Of a DNA stretch of 64,000 nt, positions 8,897-18,901 are shown piece by piece. Within the stretch, counting starts at the first letter, position 1. The number at the start of each line of letters is the position of its first letter. Both the position numbers and the translations under genes were made by a program. Under the pieces are notes generated by a model. The model made no database searches. It was not told the DNA's origin and saw only the letters and a list, made by a program, of their open reading frames with translations. The stretch is from Epithemia pelagica (lineage: Eukaryota; Bacillariophyta; Bacillariophyceae; Surirellales; Surirellaceae): NCBI GenBank assembly GCA_946965045.2, contig OX337228.1:6919077-6983076 (forward strand), given 5' to 3'.

Positions 8897-11002
8897 GAGA
8901 ACAACAAGGCATCTCATCCTCCTCCGACCATAGTACCAGATCCTATTACAAAAGCAGCACCACAGAGCAGCAGCGGTCCAATCTTGCATCAATTGGAACT
9001 GAATAATTTCACCTTGCAGGATGTGACACAACGCACAATGGGTCAAGACAGTGAGGAAGCAGCAGAGTTTGTGGTGACGGTGCGAAATGAGCATGTGAAA
9101 ATGAAAGAGTGGTACAACAGCAGCCACACCCACAGCCCGGTGACACGAATGCTACAGGACAAGTACGGTCCGTATCCCTCCATGTGGAAAGAAGTCCTGA
9201 ATTGGCCAGGATGGAAGGAAACTCGGAAGGAATATCTCAAGGCAATGCAACAACAAGAAAATCGTCCAGGAGGAGTTGCCGTCAAAATTGAGAGCGACAC
9301 CAATAACAATGGCACTGCTGGAGAGGCTCCCCGCAAACGAAAATCGCGATGGGGCAAAGCGGCATCCGAACCTTCGAATGGCCAGTCGGATCCTCCAGTG
9401 AACAAACGATTCGCTCCCCTACCACCAGTCCCATCCTCACGACAACCACCCCGTGTCGTATTGCCGAGCATGTCCTTGGTCAACACCAACTTGACGCAGC
9501 AACAACAACAGGATCTCCGAACCATGCAAGCCAAGCTTCGTGCCGTGAACGATCGTCTGGAAAATCTAGAAGTGGAAGCAGCACGTGTCGATGCGCTCCC
9601 ACGAGAACATCGAGATCGATCGCCTTCGCCGCCTCCAAGTAAGTATAATCGTTTGCTCACAATCGACTTTTGTGTTGCCTTTTGGGGTTCGAATAAGAGT
9701 CCATTCCATGTTTCTTGTAGCTTACCATCTTTTTCTTGTTTCTATATGTCTCTAGTTTACGGTGCTGATGGGAAACGAAAAAATACACGAGCGGTCCGTT
9801 GGAGGGAACGATACACGGCGGAGCGTCAAGACTTGTTGGAAAGTATCATGCGGTTATCCAACAAGGGCAACGTTGGACCCGTGTTACCAACGGGGGCGGC
9901 TTCCTTATTGGTACGACGGCGAGTCAAAAAGATTCTAGTACCCGTAGAAGAACATCCGAACTACAATTTTATTGGATTAATCATTGGACCACGAGGCAAG
10001 ACGCAAAAAGAATTGGAAGCCAAGACGGGCTGCAAAATTGCCATTCGCGGTCGGGGATCGGTCAAGGAGGGAGCTCGTGGTCGCCGGGATGGTAAAGTCA
10101 TGGACGGAGACAATGAACCCTTGCATGTGGCCATTTCGGGAGATGATCAACGTGCTGTGGATGCGGCATCGGAGATGATTGAACAAATGCTCGTCGTCAT
10201 TGACGATGAAAAGAATGTGCACAAACAACAGCAGCTTCGAGAATTGGCCCTCTTGAATGGTACATTGAAGGAAAATGATGCCTTTTGCGAAATTTGTGGT
10301 GAGAAAGGACATCGATCCTTTGAATGTCCCAAACGATTCCTTAACAAGGGTGCCATGGGGAAAGGCATCAAGTGTGCCATTTGTGGTGACACTAGTCATC
10401 CCACACGCGATTGTACGCGACGCAATCTGGACCCTACCAATCCTGCGGGCGGTGATGCCAACCAACAAGGAAGTGAACAAAAGATTGATTCTGAATATCT
10501 CTCTTTCATGGCTGAACTGGATGGCTAAAAGGCCAACCAGCCAGCCAACGAACCGATATCAAATGACGGTGGGGACAAACTTCCACCTCCACCACCCAAT
10601 GGAAGCCTTCCACCCTTGCCGCCTGCACCGGAAGGGCCACCACCCTTACCTCCCTCTGCAGCATCGACTACCAGTGGAACTACGCAACCTCCTCGTCCCT
10701 CCGCGCATGCCCCAAATTCTTTGTATAGAAATTTCCAACCCGAAGGAAGTATGGCACAGCCACAACAACAACAATATCATCAACAAGCAGGATATGGTGC
10801 GGGCTATAACAACCAACAGTATCAGTATGGGAGCTATGGACCACAATCACACCAGCAGCAGCCCCAACAAGCTACACCGCCACCTCAACAACAGCAGCAA
10901 GCAGCCACACCGATCAAACCAGGTGAAGAAACTGCCGGGTGGGACCCTTCTAGTTACTACGGTAGCTACGACAATGGGGGAGGAGGATTCAATTGGTGGT
11001 GA
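8897..11002 (+). pseudogene. Splicing factor 1 / branchpoint-binding protein (SF1/BBP), damaged
   Basis: SF1 binds the intron branch point in the early spliceosome. The order of parts is diagnostic: an N-terminal helical region, a basic RKRKSRWG motif (about 9336-9360), then PPP|IYGADGKRKNTR, which is the classic SF1 linker before the KH fold. The KH/QUA2 domain is at about 9900-10200 with GLIIGPRGKTQKELE. Two CCHC knuckles follow (CEICGEKGHRSFEC at 10286 and CAICGDTSHPTRDC at 10372), then EYLSFMAELDG. An intron at 9639-9755 (GTAAGT...TAG, 117 nt) is needed to restore the linker. TAA at 10526-10528 interrupts the frame, but the same frame continues for 158 codons with the proline/glutamine-rich tail expected of SF1, ending GGGGFNWW. 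At the 5' end the frame opens after TAG (8894-8896) with no ATG until 9038, so an upstream exon is missing or the gene is truncated. Confidence 0.8.
9639..9755 (+). other. Intron in SF1
   Basis: Donor GTAAGT and acceptor TCTCTAG. Removal joins PPP to IYGADGKR, matching the conserved SF1 sequence before the KH domain. Its length is a multiple of three and it has no stop, so unspliced RNA stays in frame but carries 39 foreign codons. Confidence 0.9.
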
Positions 11003-11208
11003 TGACCATGTATCGACTTCTTCCTCGTTTCCATTCATAAAGACTAACACCTACTCCTAACTGAAATCTCTCCTTCCATAGCAAATAATAGCAGCACCAT
11101 CCTTTGCTCCATATTTCGTGACCGCGTTTGGGTCGCAGATTCGGAGGACCATCCATTCACGACATGATCATCCGAATGCCTGAAAGATACCCTGATGGAC
11201 AATGAACC

Positions 11209-13016
11209 ATGAACTCCAAGTCCTTGCTATTATGCGTCCCCCTTGCTGTTTGTTTCTACGAAACTGTCTCGTTCAATGTGCAATTCATTCCTCAAACCCT
11301 CGGTGCAAATAATGTCAGGAGATTCTGTTCTGCAGCAAATTCTGTAACTTCTGTCGAAAAAGACGATTCCGAGGCTCGTCCGAAGCTGACCAAATTGTCT
11401 CGTCCAGAGCGCAAAGCCTTGGAACGTGCAAGGAAAGCCAAAGCCTCATCGCAACAAGACGGCAATCGCAAAAGACAAACTTCCACGGTCGATTCTCCCG
11501 AATTGACGGCCGAATCCACGTCGGAGCAGGTGTTGACGGCCATTAAGAGAGCCCAAAATAGTCGAGATACAGCTCAACTCATGAGAATTGCAAAATTGTT
11601 GTTGGAGACGACAAATGACTCGTTTATGGCCAATGGTTCCCAAGGATCCTTGTTATCGCGACTGGCCGTGGCGGCCTTGCGTCTCAACAATCATGCAATC
11701 GCCACGGACGCCATTTCCTATCGTCAAAATCAGTTTCGCCATGACATGAATCCTCTGGAAAGTTGTGCGACTGTACGAAATCTATTGCGTGCTGGAAATG
11801 GGACAGAGGCGTACCAAATCCTCGAGGAGGAATTGTCGTTGCCCATGATATCAACCAACGAGGACGAAACGGCTGAAGCACAATGCAATTTGTTAAAATC
11901 TCGAGCCCAAGCCCTGGCATCCATTGCCTCGTGGCATTTTTTCGGGGGAGAACCTCGAGCTGCAGTGTATGCGTGTCGTATAATGTGTGCCATGGGACCT
12001 GCTGTGCGCCAGGCAGAGATTTCGGGTTCGGAACTGGGAGTGCCCTTTTTGCGTCTCTTTCAAGGCGCCAGTCAATGTCAATCCAAGATTCGTACAGGAG
12101 ACCAAATAGTCAAAGAGGCTTTCCTTGGCCCCAACAGCGAAAAAGTGAGCAAACTCCAAGTTCCCTGCAACGTAGTGTATGCCGTTTTGGATGTCATGAT
12201 GACTTTACCTTCGGAAAATGACGACCGCGTCTGCGAGGTACTTTCGAATGCCTTGGTACGCCGCGTTCTGTTTGTGACGGGGGCGGTCAACATGGATGGT
12301 TGTCCTCCACCCGATCGAGGGGAAGCGGCCTTTATCGGAAGAAGCAATGTGGGCAAGAGTAGCTTGGTCAATGCCGTGACGAACCGCAAAGCACTGGCCT
12401 ATACTAGCAAACGACTCGGCAAGACACAACAGTTCAACTTTTTTGCCGTCAATGACAAGGTCGGTCGAGAACAAGAAATCAAATACGGCGACATGGTGCA
12501 TGGAAGCAAGGATGCAGATTCGTTCTATATGGTAGACGTAAGTGAAATTGCTGTTTCGTGGGTCTGGAAAGAGTCTCATTGCGCGCTCGTTCTCACACGT
12601 GCTGCTTCTACGAGCTTCCCGGATTTGGCTACGCCAGGGTACCAGAGAAACAACGCCAAGAATGGTCCTCCTTTATGCAAGAATACATTGCAACTCGCCC
12701 AACCCTACGAGTCTTGTAGCACTTGATTGATAGTAGGCATGGTCCAACCGAAGAGGATGCCGCTATTATGAAGCACGTCGAGGAAAACATTCCTCCCACA
12801 GCCAAATATGTAATTGTCCTAACAAAGGCGGATAAGAATAGCAAAGGAGCACCGGGAAACTATTCTGGAAAGGTATCCAACGATGTCATGAACAAGCTGC
12901 GCCAGGTAATGGGAGAAACGTTACAGCATGATGTTCCTGTTGTTTTGACATCGGCGGAAAGCAAGCTCGGCAGAGATAAAATGTGGAGCTATCTTCGCCG
13001 TGCTGCCATTTCCTAA
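11209..13016 (+). pseudogene. EngB/YihA-type plastid GTP-binding protein, full-length but with premature stop
   Basis: Starts at ATG 11209 with a hydrophobic signal peptide (SLLLCVPLAVCFYETVS) followed by FNVQF, the signal-peptide-plus-phenylalanine layout that sends diatom proteins to the plastid. A basic, disordered region and an alpha-helical region of about 250 residues precede the GTPase domain (G1 GRSNVGKSS near 12338; G4 TKAD near 12823). The intron at 12538-12614 (77 nt, GTAAGT donor, weak GAG acceptor) must be removed to give D|LPGFGYA, an intact G3. After splicing, TAG at 12717-12719 replaces the TTT found in arm A and removes about 100 C-terminal residues including G4 and G5. G2 also carries leucine for the conserved proline (SKRLGKTQQ). 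The first 363 bp lie outside the duplication. The stop at 13014-13016 closes the frame downstream of the premature stop. Confidence 0.8.
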
Positions 13017-13044
13017 ACTGTAGCGCACGGTTCTCTAAAGTCTA

Positions 13045-14463
13045 TCAACTGGTTTCGGTCCCTTGTTTCCCCGACGACATGACCCAATCCGTCATGCGAT
13101 TCAGTTTCCAATGACTCAGATCGACCTTGTTCCGTTCGGCCAGGGCAAGCACTTTCAAAAACAGCAGTGTTGCCGGTTCGCCATTGGAACCAATTTCTTC
13201 GCAGATAATGTTCAAAACAATTTCATAGGCGCGATGTGACGGTGGATCATCGATATCGTACAGCATTTCGACCTTCGAACCTCGGTGGCATTCATTAACA
13301 GGGGAGTGGTAAGACTGTCCATTTTTACCAAGAGATCCCATGCTTTCTTGGACCAATATAGTTCCTCTGGGGGCGTTTCTCCTTTTTGCTTAGCTTCTTG
13401 CCAATAAGCCCATAGGACACGTTTGTAGTCGGCTCCTTTTACTTGTACATCACCGCCCCCAATCAGGGTTCGCAGCTCCAAGTGCGCCAGCCATGTCGTA
13501 AAGTGTTGTCCCACTTGCGGAGGAGAAATGAGGGTGAGCAGCGTCGTATGTTGCGAGGTGCTGGTTAATGACTCCGACTTGGACATGGACGAATCCAGCA
13601 AGGCCATGACAAATTCCACGTCACTGACAGAGTTTCGATCGGATTTGGGTGTGTCGCATAATAATGGCAGAGCAGATGTTTGCACTGTTCAAGGTACCAC
13701 CCAGACAGAGGAACTGGAGGACTTTTTCGGTTTGCGAGGCATCCAAAATGGTAAAGGTGGGATCTTGTTTGAGTGCAATGTCCAAGAGCTCGATAAAGCG
13801 TTCCGAAGCCTCTCGACAATATTCGGGCAAGGTGAATCCAATTCCTGCCGGAGTGGATTACGACGATGTGGTTGTTGAGCTTGGAGCAAACGGGCAAACG
13901 AAAAGAGCATGGGTCGCAACACGTTGAGAGTGGTGGATTGTCCCACTTTGGTATACTCGTGAATCGCCGTATCCGATTTGGAGTTTTTCGGATTGTCGTC
14001 TGGTTTCGATTCAGAGTCTGCTTCTTCTTCTTCTTCTTCTTCTTCTTTTTGTGCACGACCGGTCAAAAAGTTGACAATGCTGGATGCGGTGCAACCCTCG
14101 AAGAGCCGCCAGTGCCAAATCCAAGAGTTGCATTTGAGTTCGTCTCTGTTTTCGGTAGGTGGTTCGTCGTCAAGGGAAAGCTTTGGTTTGGACGACACAG
14201 CCCCATCTCGCACAAAGGACTCGAATCATATGGTCCTCTCGACTGTGCACCACGGCACTCTTTTCAATGGCAACTTGCGCCTTGCAAATCGCTTCGTCGA
14301 ATGATTTGGAGGCACCATCAAAGTCACCTTGCTTCAGAAGCGCCCGACCATGTCGTGTTAAGAGTTTCACTTCGAGCGGTGGCCCCCATCTCTAGAGAAA
14401 TGCTCTCCGTTTTTGGAAATGTGCTTAAGGCCATCACGGCAATCACAGGCCGACACTTCAAAT
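13045..14463 (-). pseudogene. TPR-like protein pseudogene, arm B
   Basis: Same frame-broken minus-strand gene as 2444-3845, with the TPR-like segment at about 14170-14370. The acidic run is longer (eight or more glutamates) because the CTT microsatellite at about 14020-14046 has expanded. About nine bases present near 13450 are absent from arm A. Frame changes are shared with arm A. Confidence 0.5.
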
Positions 14464-14596
14464 AGACCCAATCATTAACAGTGAGGCTGCTCGTTTCGAA
14501 TGGAGAACTGCTAACAAATCTCCCAATTGGATACAAGCTGGGCTTTCGGATAGCATTCTAATACCATGGTATAATGGCGAATTGAAGTCCCGTAGT

Positions 14597-14655
14597 CACC
14601 TTTCATGTAGCACCTTTCATGAAGCACCTTTCATGAAGCACCTTTCATGTAGCAT
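14597..14655 (+). repeat. 15-bp tandem repeat, about 4 units
   Basis: Four units of CACCTTTCATGWAG type; one more than in arm A. Confidence 0.85.
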
Positions 14656-14969
14656 CGACGAGCGTCTTCCTTGATTGCCGCAATGGAATTCTTCATCTCC
14701 ATTCTTGCGACCGTGTCACGATGCCCCTCTGTTGTGGAACTGCACCCGACGGTTGATTGTTGCGCCGAACTCCGTTGCCCTCGAGGAACGTGTTGTTGCC
14801 GTAGAGGTGCGTGCAAGACTGCCCCGACGGTTGATTGTTGCGCTGTGTTAAACCGACCCCGCTGCCTCGCAGCTCCAGGGTCCGATCGCCAATCAACACG
14901 AAACGCCAACAACAACACGCAACAATCCAACACGCACAAAAAACAAATACGAACGAAATACGATTGACC

Positions 14970-15890
14970 ATGATGATGTGTGATTGTGATTACTGTTACG
15001 AAAAGATGATCAGCTCCGAATGGGCTCTGTTAGTTGCTCCTTTTGTGGTTCTCATACTGTGTTACGGTGTCGCTGATGTCCTCGATGAGGCGAAACTTAT
15101 CGTCCAACACCTGCTTCGGGTCATTTTCAGCAAGAAAAGTCGTACTACAAGTAGCGAAACTGCGGAGCTTCGACACGAACATGCGGAGCTTCGACAGCTT
15201 CGACACGACAAAGCTCAGCTTCAACAACAGCTGGCCATTGCCGAAGCTAAGCAACAAAAAGAAATTGCAGCGAAGGATGGAGCCTACAAGAAGCTTCGTC
15301 GCGAGAATGCGGCGCTTCGAGTGAGGAAAGTGCGGTCTGGCCGAAAGCTTCGACGCGAAAATGCTCAGCTTCAACAACAGCTTGCTGTTGCCGAAGCAAA
15401 GCTTGCTGCGAAGCAACGCGAGAATGGTCGCCACGAGGATGGAGAGATCGAGATTCGCGATCGCGAGGAGGAGGTCGACGTCGACACTGTTGCTGTTCTG
15501 CCTTGCGAGTTCGACGCTGACTTGGACTTCCCTCCTCTCGCACTCGCAGACGATCTCGAGGACGACGAGGAGACCCCTCTAGTTCCAGTGGACCGTCCTG
15601 AGCCTGAACCCGCGCTCATCCCCGACAACGACGACGAAATCACTTTGGGGCACGACTCACCCCCTCGAAAGTCCACCCCTCCTTCCCCCTACCCCACCCC
15701 CACTGAAAAAGATACCTCGCCTCAGATGGATGAGAATGCCCCCCAGAGCGTGATCGAGAGTTCCGCCGGCCCCGAGAACACCCCACATTTGGGCAGAATC
15801 CTTACTGTTGCCTACTCCAAAAAGGCACGCCGAATGGTTCACGTTCGACGATCCGCTCGTCTTTTGTCAGCGGGTACGGGTAAAAAATAG
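14970..15890 (+). CDS. Membrane-anchored coiled-coil protein, arm B (306 aa)
   Basis: Near-identical copy of the protein at 4318-5238: MMMCDC start, one hydrophobic segment at residues 22-44, a coiled coil of ELR/QLQQQLA repeats, an acidic then proline-rich region, and a basic tail. Differences seen are N to D in the CxYCYEK motif, F to L after VQH, and HT to TA before the first ELRHE. No stop or indel has entered either copy while neighbouring genes are all damaged. Function is unknown. Confidence 0.7.
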   Translation: MMMCDCDYCYEKMISSEWALLVAPFVVLILCYGVADVLDEAKLIVQHLLRVIFSKKSRTTSSETAELRHEHAELRQLRHDKAQLQQQLAIAEAKQQKEIAAKDGAYKKLRRENAALRVRKVRSGRKLRRENAQLQQQLAVAEAKLAAKQRENGRHEDGEIEIRDREEEVDVDTVAVLPCEFDADLDFPPLALADDLEDDEETPLVPVDRPEPEPALIPDNDDEITLGHDSPPRKSTPPSPYPTPTEKDTSPQMDENAPQSVIESSAGPENTPHLGRILTVAYSKKARRMVHVRRSARLLSAGTGKK

Positions 15891-16135
15891 AAAAACAGAA
15901 AAATAACATGTCGGTTGTCGGTTGCCAGTGGTACGTGCGCACGTTCGTGTCGGTTATGAATCTTTCCATACTCTCACTCTACCCCTTCTTCTGTTTCTAG
16001 CGATTGCAAAATTCTACTCCTACTCCTACATCAGCTGAGTCTAGCTCGAGTCCTTGTCGGAGATGTCCTTGTTGGTTTGTTGGTTTGTTGGTGTGTTGGT
16101 TGTCGGTGTGTTGGTTGTCGGTGTTATCACAAAAC

Positions 16136-16471
16136 CCTGGTGGCACGAGGACTTTGTCCTTGTGTCATCAGGTATGGCATGGAGACTTCGGTCTCTGTGC
16201 CATTTGGGAAGAGTGCCATAGTTGCCCCTGGAGAATCCATTGATTCCTCCAGGCTTCCCAAATTTCACAAAATCCTGGTGGCACGAGGACTTTGTCCTTG
16301 TGTCACCAGGTATGGCATGGAGACTTCGGTCTCTGTGCCATCCCAAAATCCTGGTGGCACGAGGACTTTGTCCTTGTGTCACCAGGTATGGCATGGAGAC
16401 TTCGGTCTCTGTGCCATTCGGGAAGAGTGCCATAGTTGCCCCTGGAGAATCCATTGATTCCTCCGCTTCCC
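16136..16471 (+). repeat. Hairpin array, arm B (3 double-hairpin units)
   Basis: Same H1/H2 hairpins as in arm A. Units start at 16136, 16274 and 16350, so one 76-bp unit fewer than arm A. The H3 inverted repeat follows unit 1, and a damaged H3 closes the array. Confidence 0.85.
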
Positions 16472-17010
16472 TACCCGCTGTATTTAAGTGTTGGGTTGAT
16501 CGATAACGAGTGGATTAGTGTTTCGGCTAAAATGTTTCTATATAACATGTAGTGGTAACAATAGCAAGTGGAACATTTGAACATGCACGACAACATTGCT
16601 GACTAGTGATTCCTAGGAGTAGTCGACAATCAGAGAGGATAAATGGTAATTGCTGTTTAAGTGGCTGAAGCTACTTCATGCGCTTCTTTGTGAGCTTTCT
16701 TGCCTTTCCTACACCAGAGCGACCCTTCTTTTTCCGGAAACTTGATGGTCCAAATCCATCATCCTATTCGTAGTCGATCTCCCTTGGCGTATTGTCCCTT
16801 TCTTATCTTTCTCTCTTTTTCAAAACACCACCACCCTCAACTACGCTCTTTAGCACCTTCATACTTGGTTCTCGTTCATTCTGCGAAACCTTCTTATTTC
16901 CAGTGGCACTCTTGTATTTTGGTTTCTTCCGATTGGACAACACATCTTTTTGCGCTATGGTTCATCCTCTCTCATTGTGTCAAATCGCTCCATATGCAGT
17001 CGATCGTTGA
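16472..17010. other. Spacer before F-box fragment, arm B
   Basis: Same content as 5896-6436. A 2-bp deletion (CCATATGC versus CCATAGATGC) is seen just upstream of the F-box frame. No gene is supported. Confidence 0.4.
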
Positions 17011-17502
17011 GTGACCCAGAGAGGAGAAACCGTGGAATCCTTGCCACGCTTCCTGGATGATATATCGGTCTACTCTTTTTTGTCGCCTGCAAGTCTACTG
17101 GGACGCCAGGTATGTGGACGGTGGAACCATTGTCACGATCCATGGGTATTTGATTTCATGGAGCGACAAGTGGTGCCGCTTGCCAAGACTCTTGCACGTT
17201 CCGGATTGCGCATACCTTGTTCTGTGTGTTTCTCCATTCGGACACGCTTTTCGCTTCGCGCTGCCGTTCCCATGGATCTGCATGAGAGGGATCCTCCTTG
17301 TTTTTGACCTCCACATAATTTGGCCATTCGTTGCTGTCGTCGTTTGCTGTTTGATATCCTCCATGACGGAACATTCATGTTCCAGTGGCTTTGTCCCATA
17401 CCGTTCGCGAGCGCTTGTTCTTTGGCAATGGAATTCCTCTCTCCCCCGCGCAAACGTTTCCCATTTCGTCTTGTTCTTTGCTTCTGGAGGAGGCTGGAAT
17501 GA
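17011..17502 (+). pseudogene. F-box-like protein fragment, arm B
   Basis: Same F-box frame as 6437-6928 with the same missing ATG and the same in-frame TGA after DPPCF (17305-17307). One residue differs (RT versus RA after SI). The match between arms includes both lesions. Confidence 0.5.
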
Positions 17503-17573
17503 CCACGTACGTTGCGTGAGAGAGTCGGACACACTGGATCAGAAGACTGTCGTCCAACCACACGTTCGACAAC

Positions 17574-18131
17574 TTACCAGCTGAGCACACGAGGAACTCG
17601 ACCATCGTCTGGTAGAGGCAGACGCACCATTTCTCTAGTGTCACTCGTTTCTGGGGGGAATTGCCACACGACCTCTACAACACAAACTGGGCACAACCAC
17701 CACCATTGGAGGCTTTTGGGAGGAAACAAGCCTCGTCGTCGACACGGGCAACGTCGAACGCTGGGGTCCACGAGATCAACGTCTTGTGTGTCCGTGGTGT
17801 TGGGCTTGGAGGAGTTTGCTGGTTTTTTTTCTGGTCGATTGACTTGAGCATATCGACGAGGTGCGCAATCATGGCCAACAACCAATTTTTCAAATCCAAA
17901 CGTGCCAAAGTTTCTCCGTTGGACGACAACACGGGCTGTTGGATCTCCGTCTCGTCGACGACAGGATCCTCCTCCACGTCATGCGTTTCATTGGCTATTC
18001 CATTGTCATCGATGGAGCTGCTATCCGATTCACGTTCCTGTTTTTGTGAAGTTTCAAATGCACGGGCACTTTCTTGATCGTCCTTGACAGCAAGGCCGTC
18101 GTGGCATTCTGAACCATCAGTTTCTAATATA
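17574..18131 (-). pseudogene. Unknown minus-strand gene fragment, arm B
   Basis: The minus-strand frame is open from about 18131 and reads HDGLAVKDDQESARAFETS, then an acidic region, then LARLDLKNWLLAMIAHLVDM and LKSIDQ. It keeps frame where arm A is shifted, then stops after GGGCAQFVL at about 17675. The following part (VEVVWQFPPETSDTREMVR) is in another frame and ends at 17574. The amphipathic leucine-rich stretch could be an oligomerisation helix. The family is not recognised. Confidence 0.4.
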
Positions 18132-18577
18132 GTTCATCCACATTGGTTGTCACAGCAACCTTATGGGACGCCAATTCCTGTGGAGAATGAATCCGTCTTG
18201 AATAGCAATTCCTTGCACCATGATACGAGTATTCGAGATATTACACTCAAGTCCAACGAACCATGGAGGAGTCGACCAAACTGATGGAGCGAGAAAAAGA
18301 TATCCGTACGTGTCTTGTCTAATAGAGTACGGGTTATTCTAGCTAGAGGAAGACCACAGAAACTACCTATACTATGTTGTCGTATCGTCGACGATGAGCT
18401 TTTGTTCGAACCTGCGCGCCCACGCGAGGCGGTCCGGTGCGCGAAATGTGTGACCAAAACTGGGTACCCTAGAGGGCATAACGTATTGTAGGTGCCCTAT
18501 GGAATCGTCTCGATAAGGAGTACACCTCCGTGTGGTTGATTCACACACAAGACTCAATCTATCATGACTAGTTCTCT

Positions 18578-18901
18578 CTAGGCATGCGATAGGAGGCGCC
18601 ATAATAGTCTCTCGAATGCCCACAAGCTACCTATTAGTCTCCTATAGTCTAAAGCCACGATGGTGTGGGATGGATTCCCCTTGTGTGTGTGTGTGTGTGT
18701 GTGATGATTGAATTCTCTGTGGTTATACTGTTACACTGTGCTGCTAGATACACTCCATGGCTGGTTCCCAGCTCCATTTGTTGGTTCCATCCCGTTTCGT
18801 TCCCCAGGGTCCGTAGTCTTTTATTTCCCAGATTGCGCCCATGTATAAGAGGGGGTGGTGTCATTTCCTCGTTGTCATCGTATTATTTATAAAGAATGAT
18901 T
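18578..18901. other. Spacer with GT microsatellite
   Basis: Contains (GT)n at 18682-18703. Otherwise nothing recognisable before the convergent 3' end of the next gene. Confidence 0.7.

Larger units (their letters stand above)
11572..18577 (+). repeat. Segmental duplication, arm B
   Basis: Direct duplicate of 982-7948, with the same gene order. Differences include one hairpin unit fewer, a longer CTT run (14020-14046), one more 15-bp repeat unit, a 20-odd bp segment near 14732 absent from arm A, and many indels after about 17525. Confidence 0.95.

Noticed and set aside
10529-11002. Proline/glutamine-rich frame as a separate gene with its own ATG at 10616
   Set aside because: It is in the same frame as SF1 and has the composition of the SF1 tail; an independent gene is less likely than a stop inside SF1.
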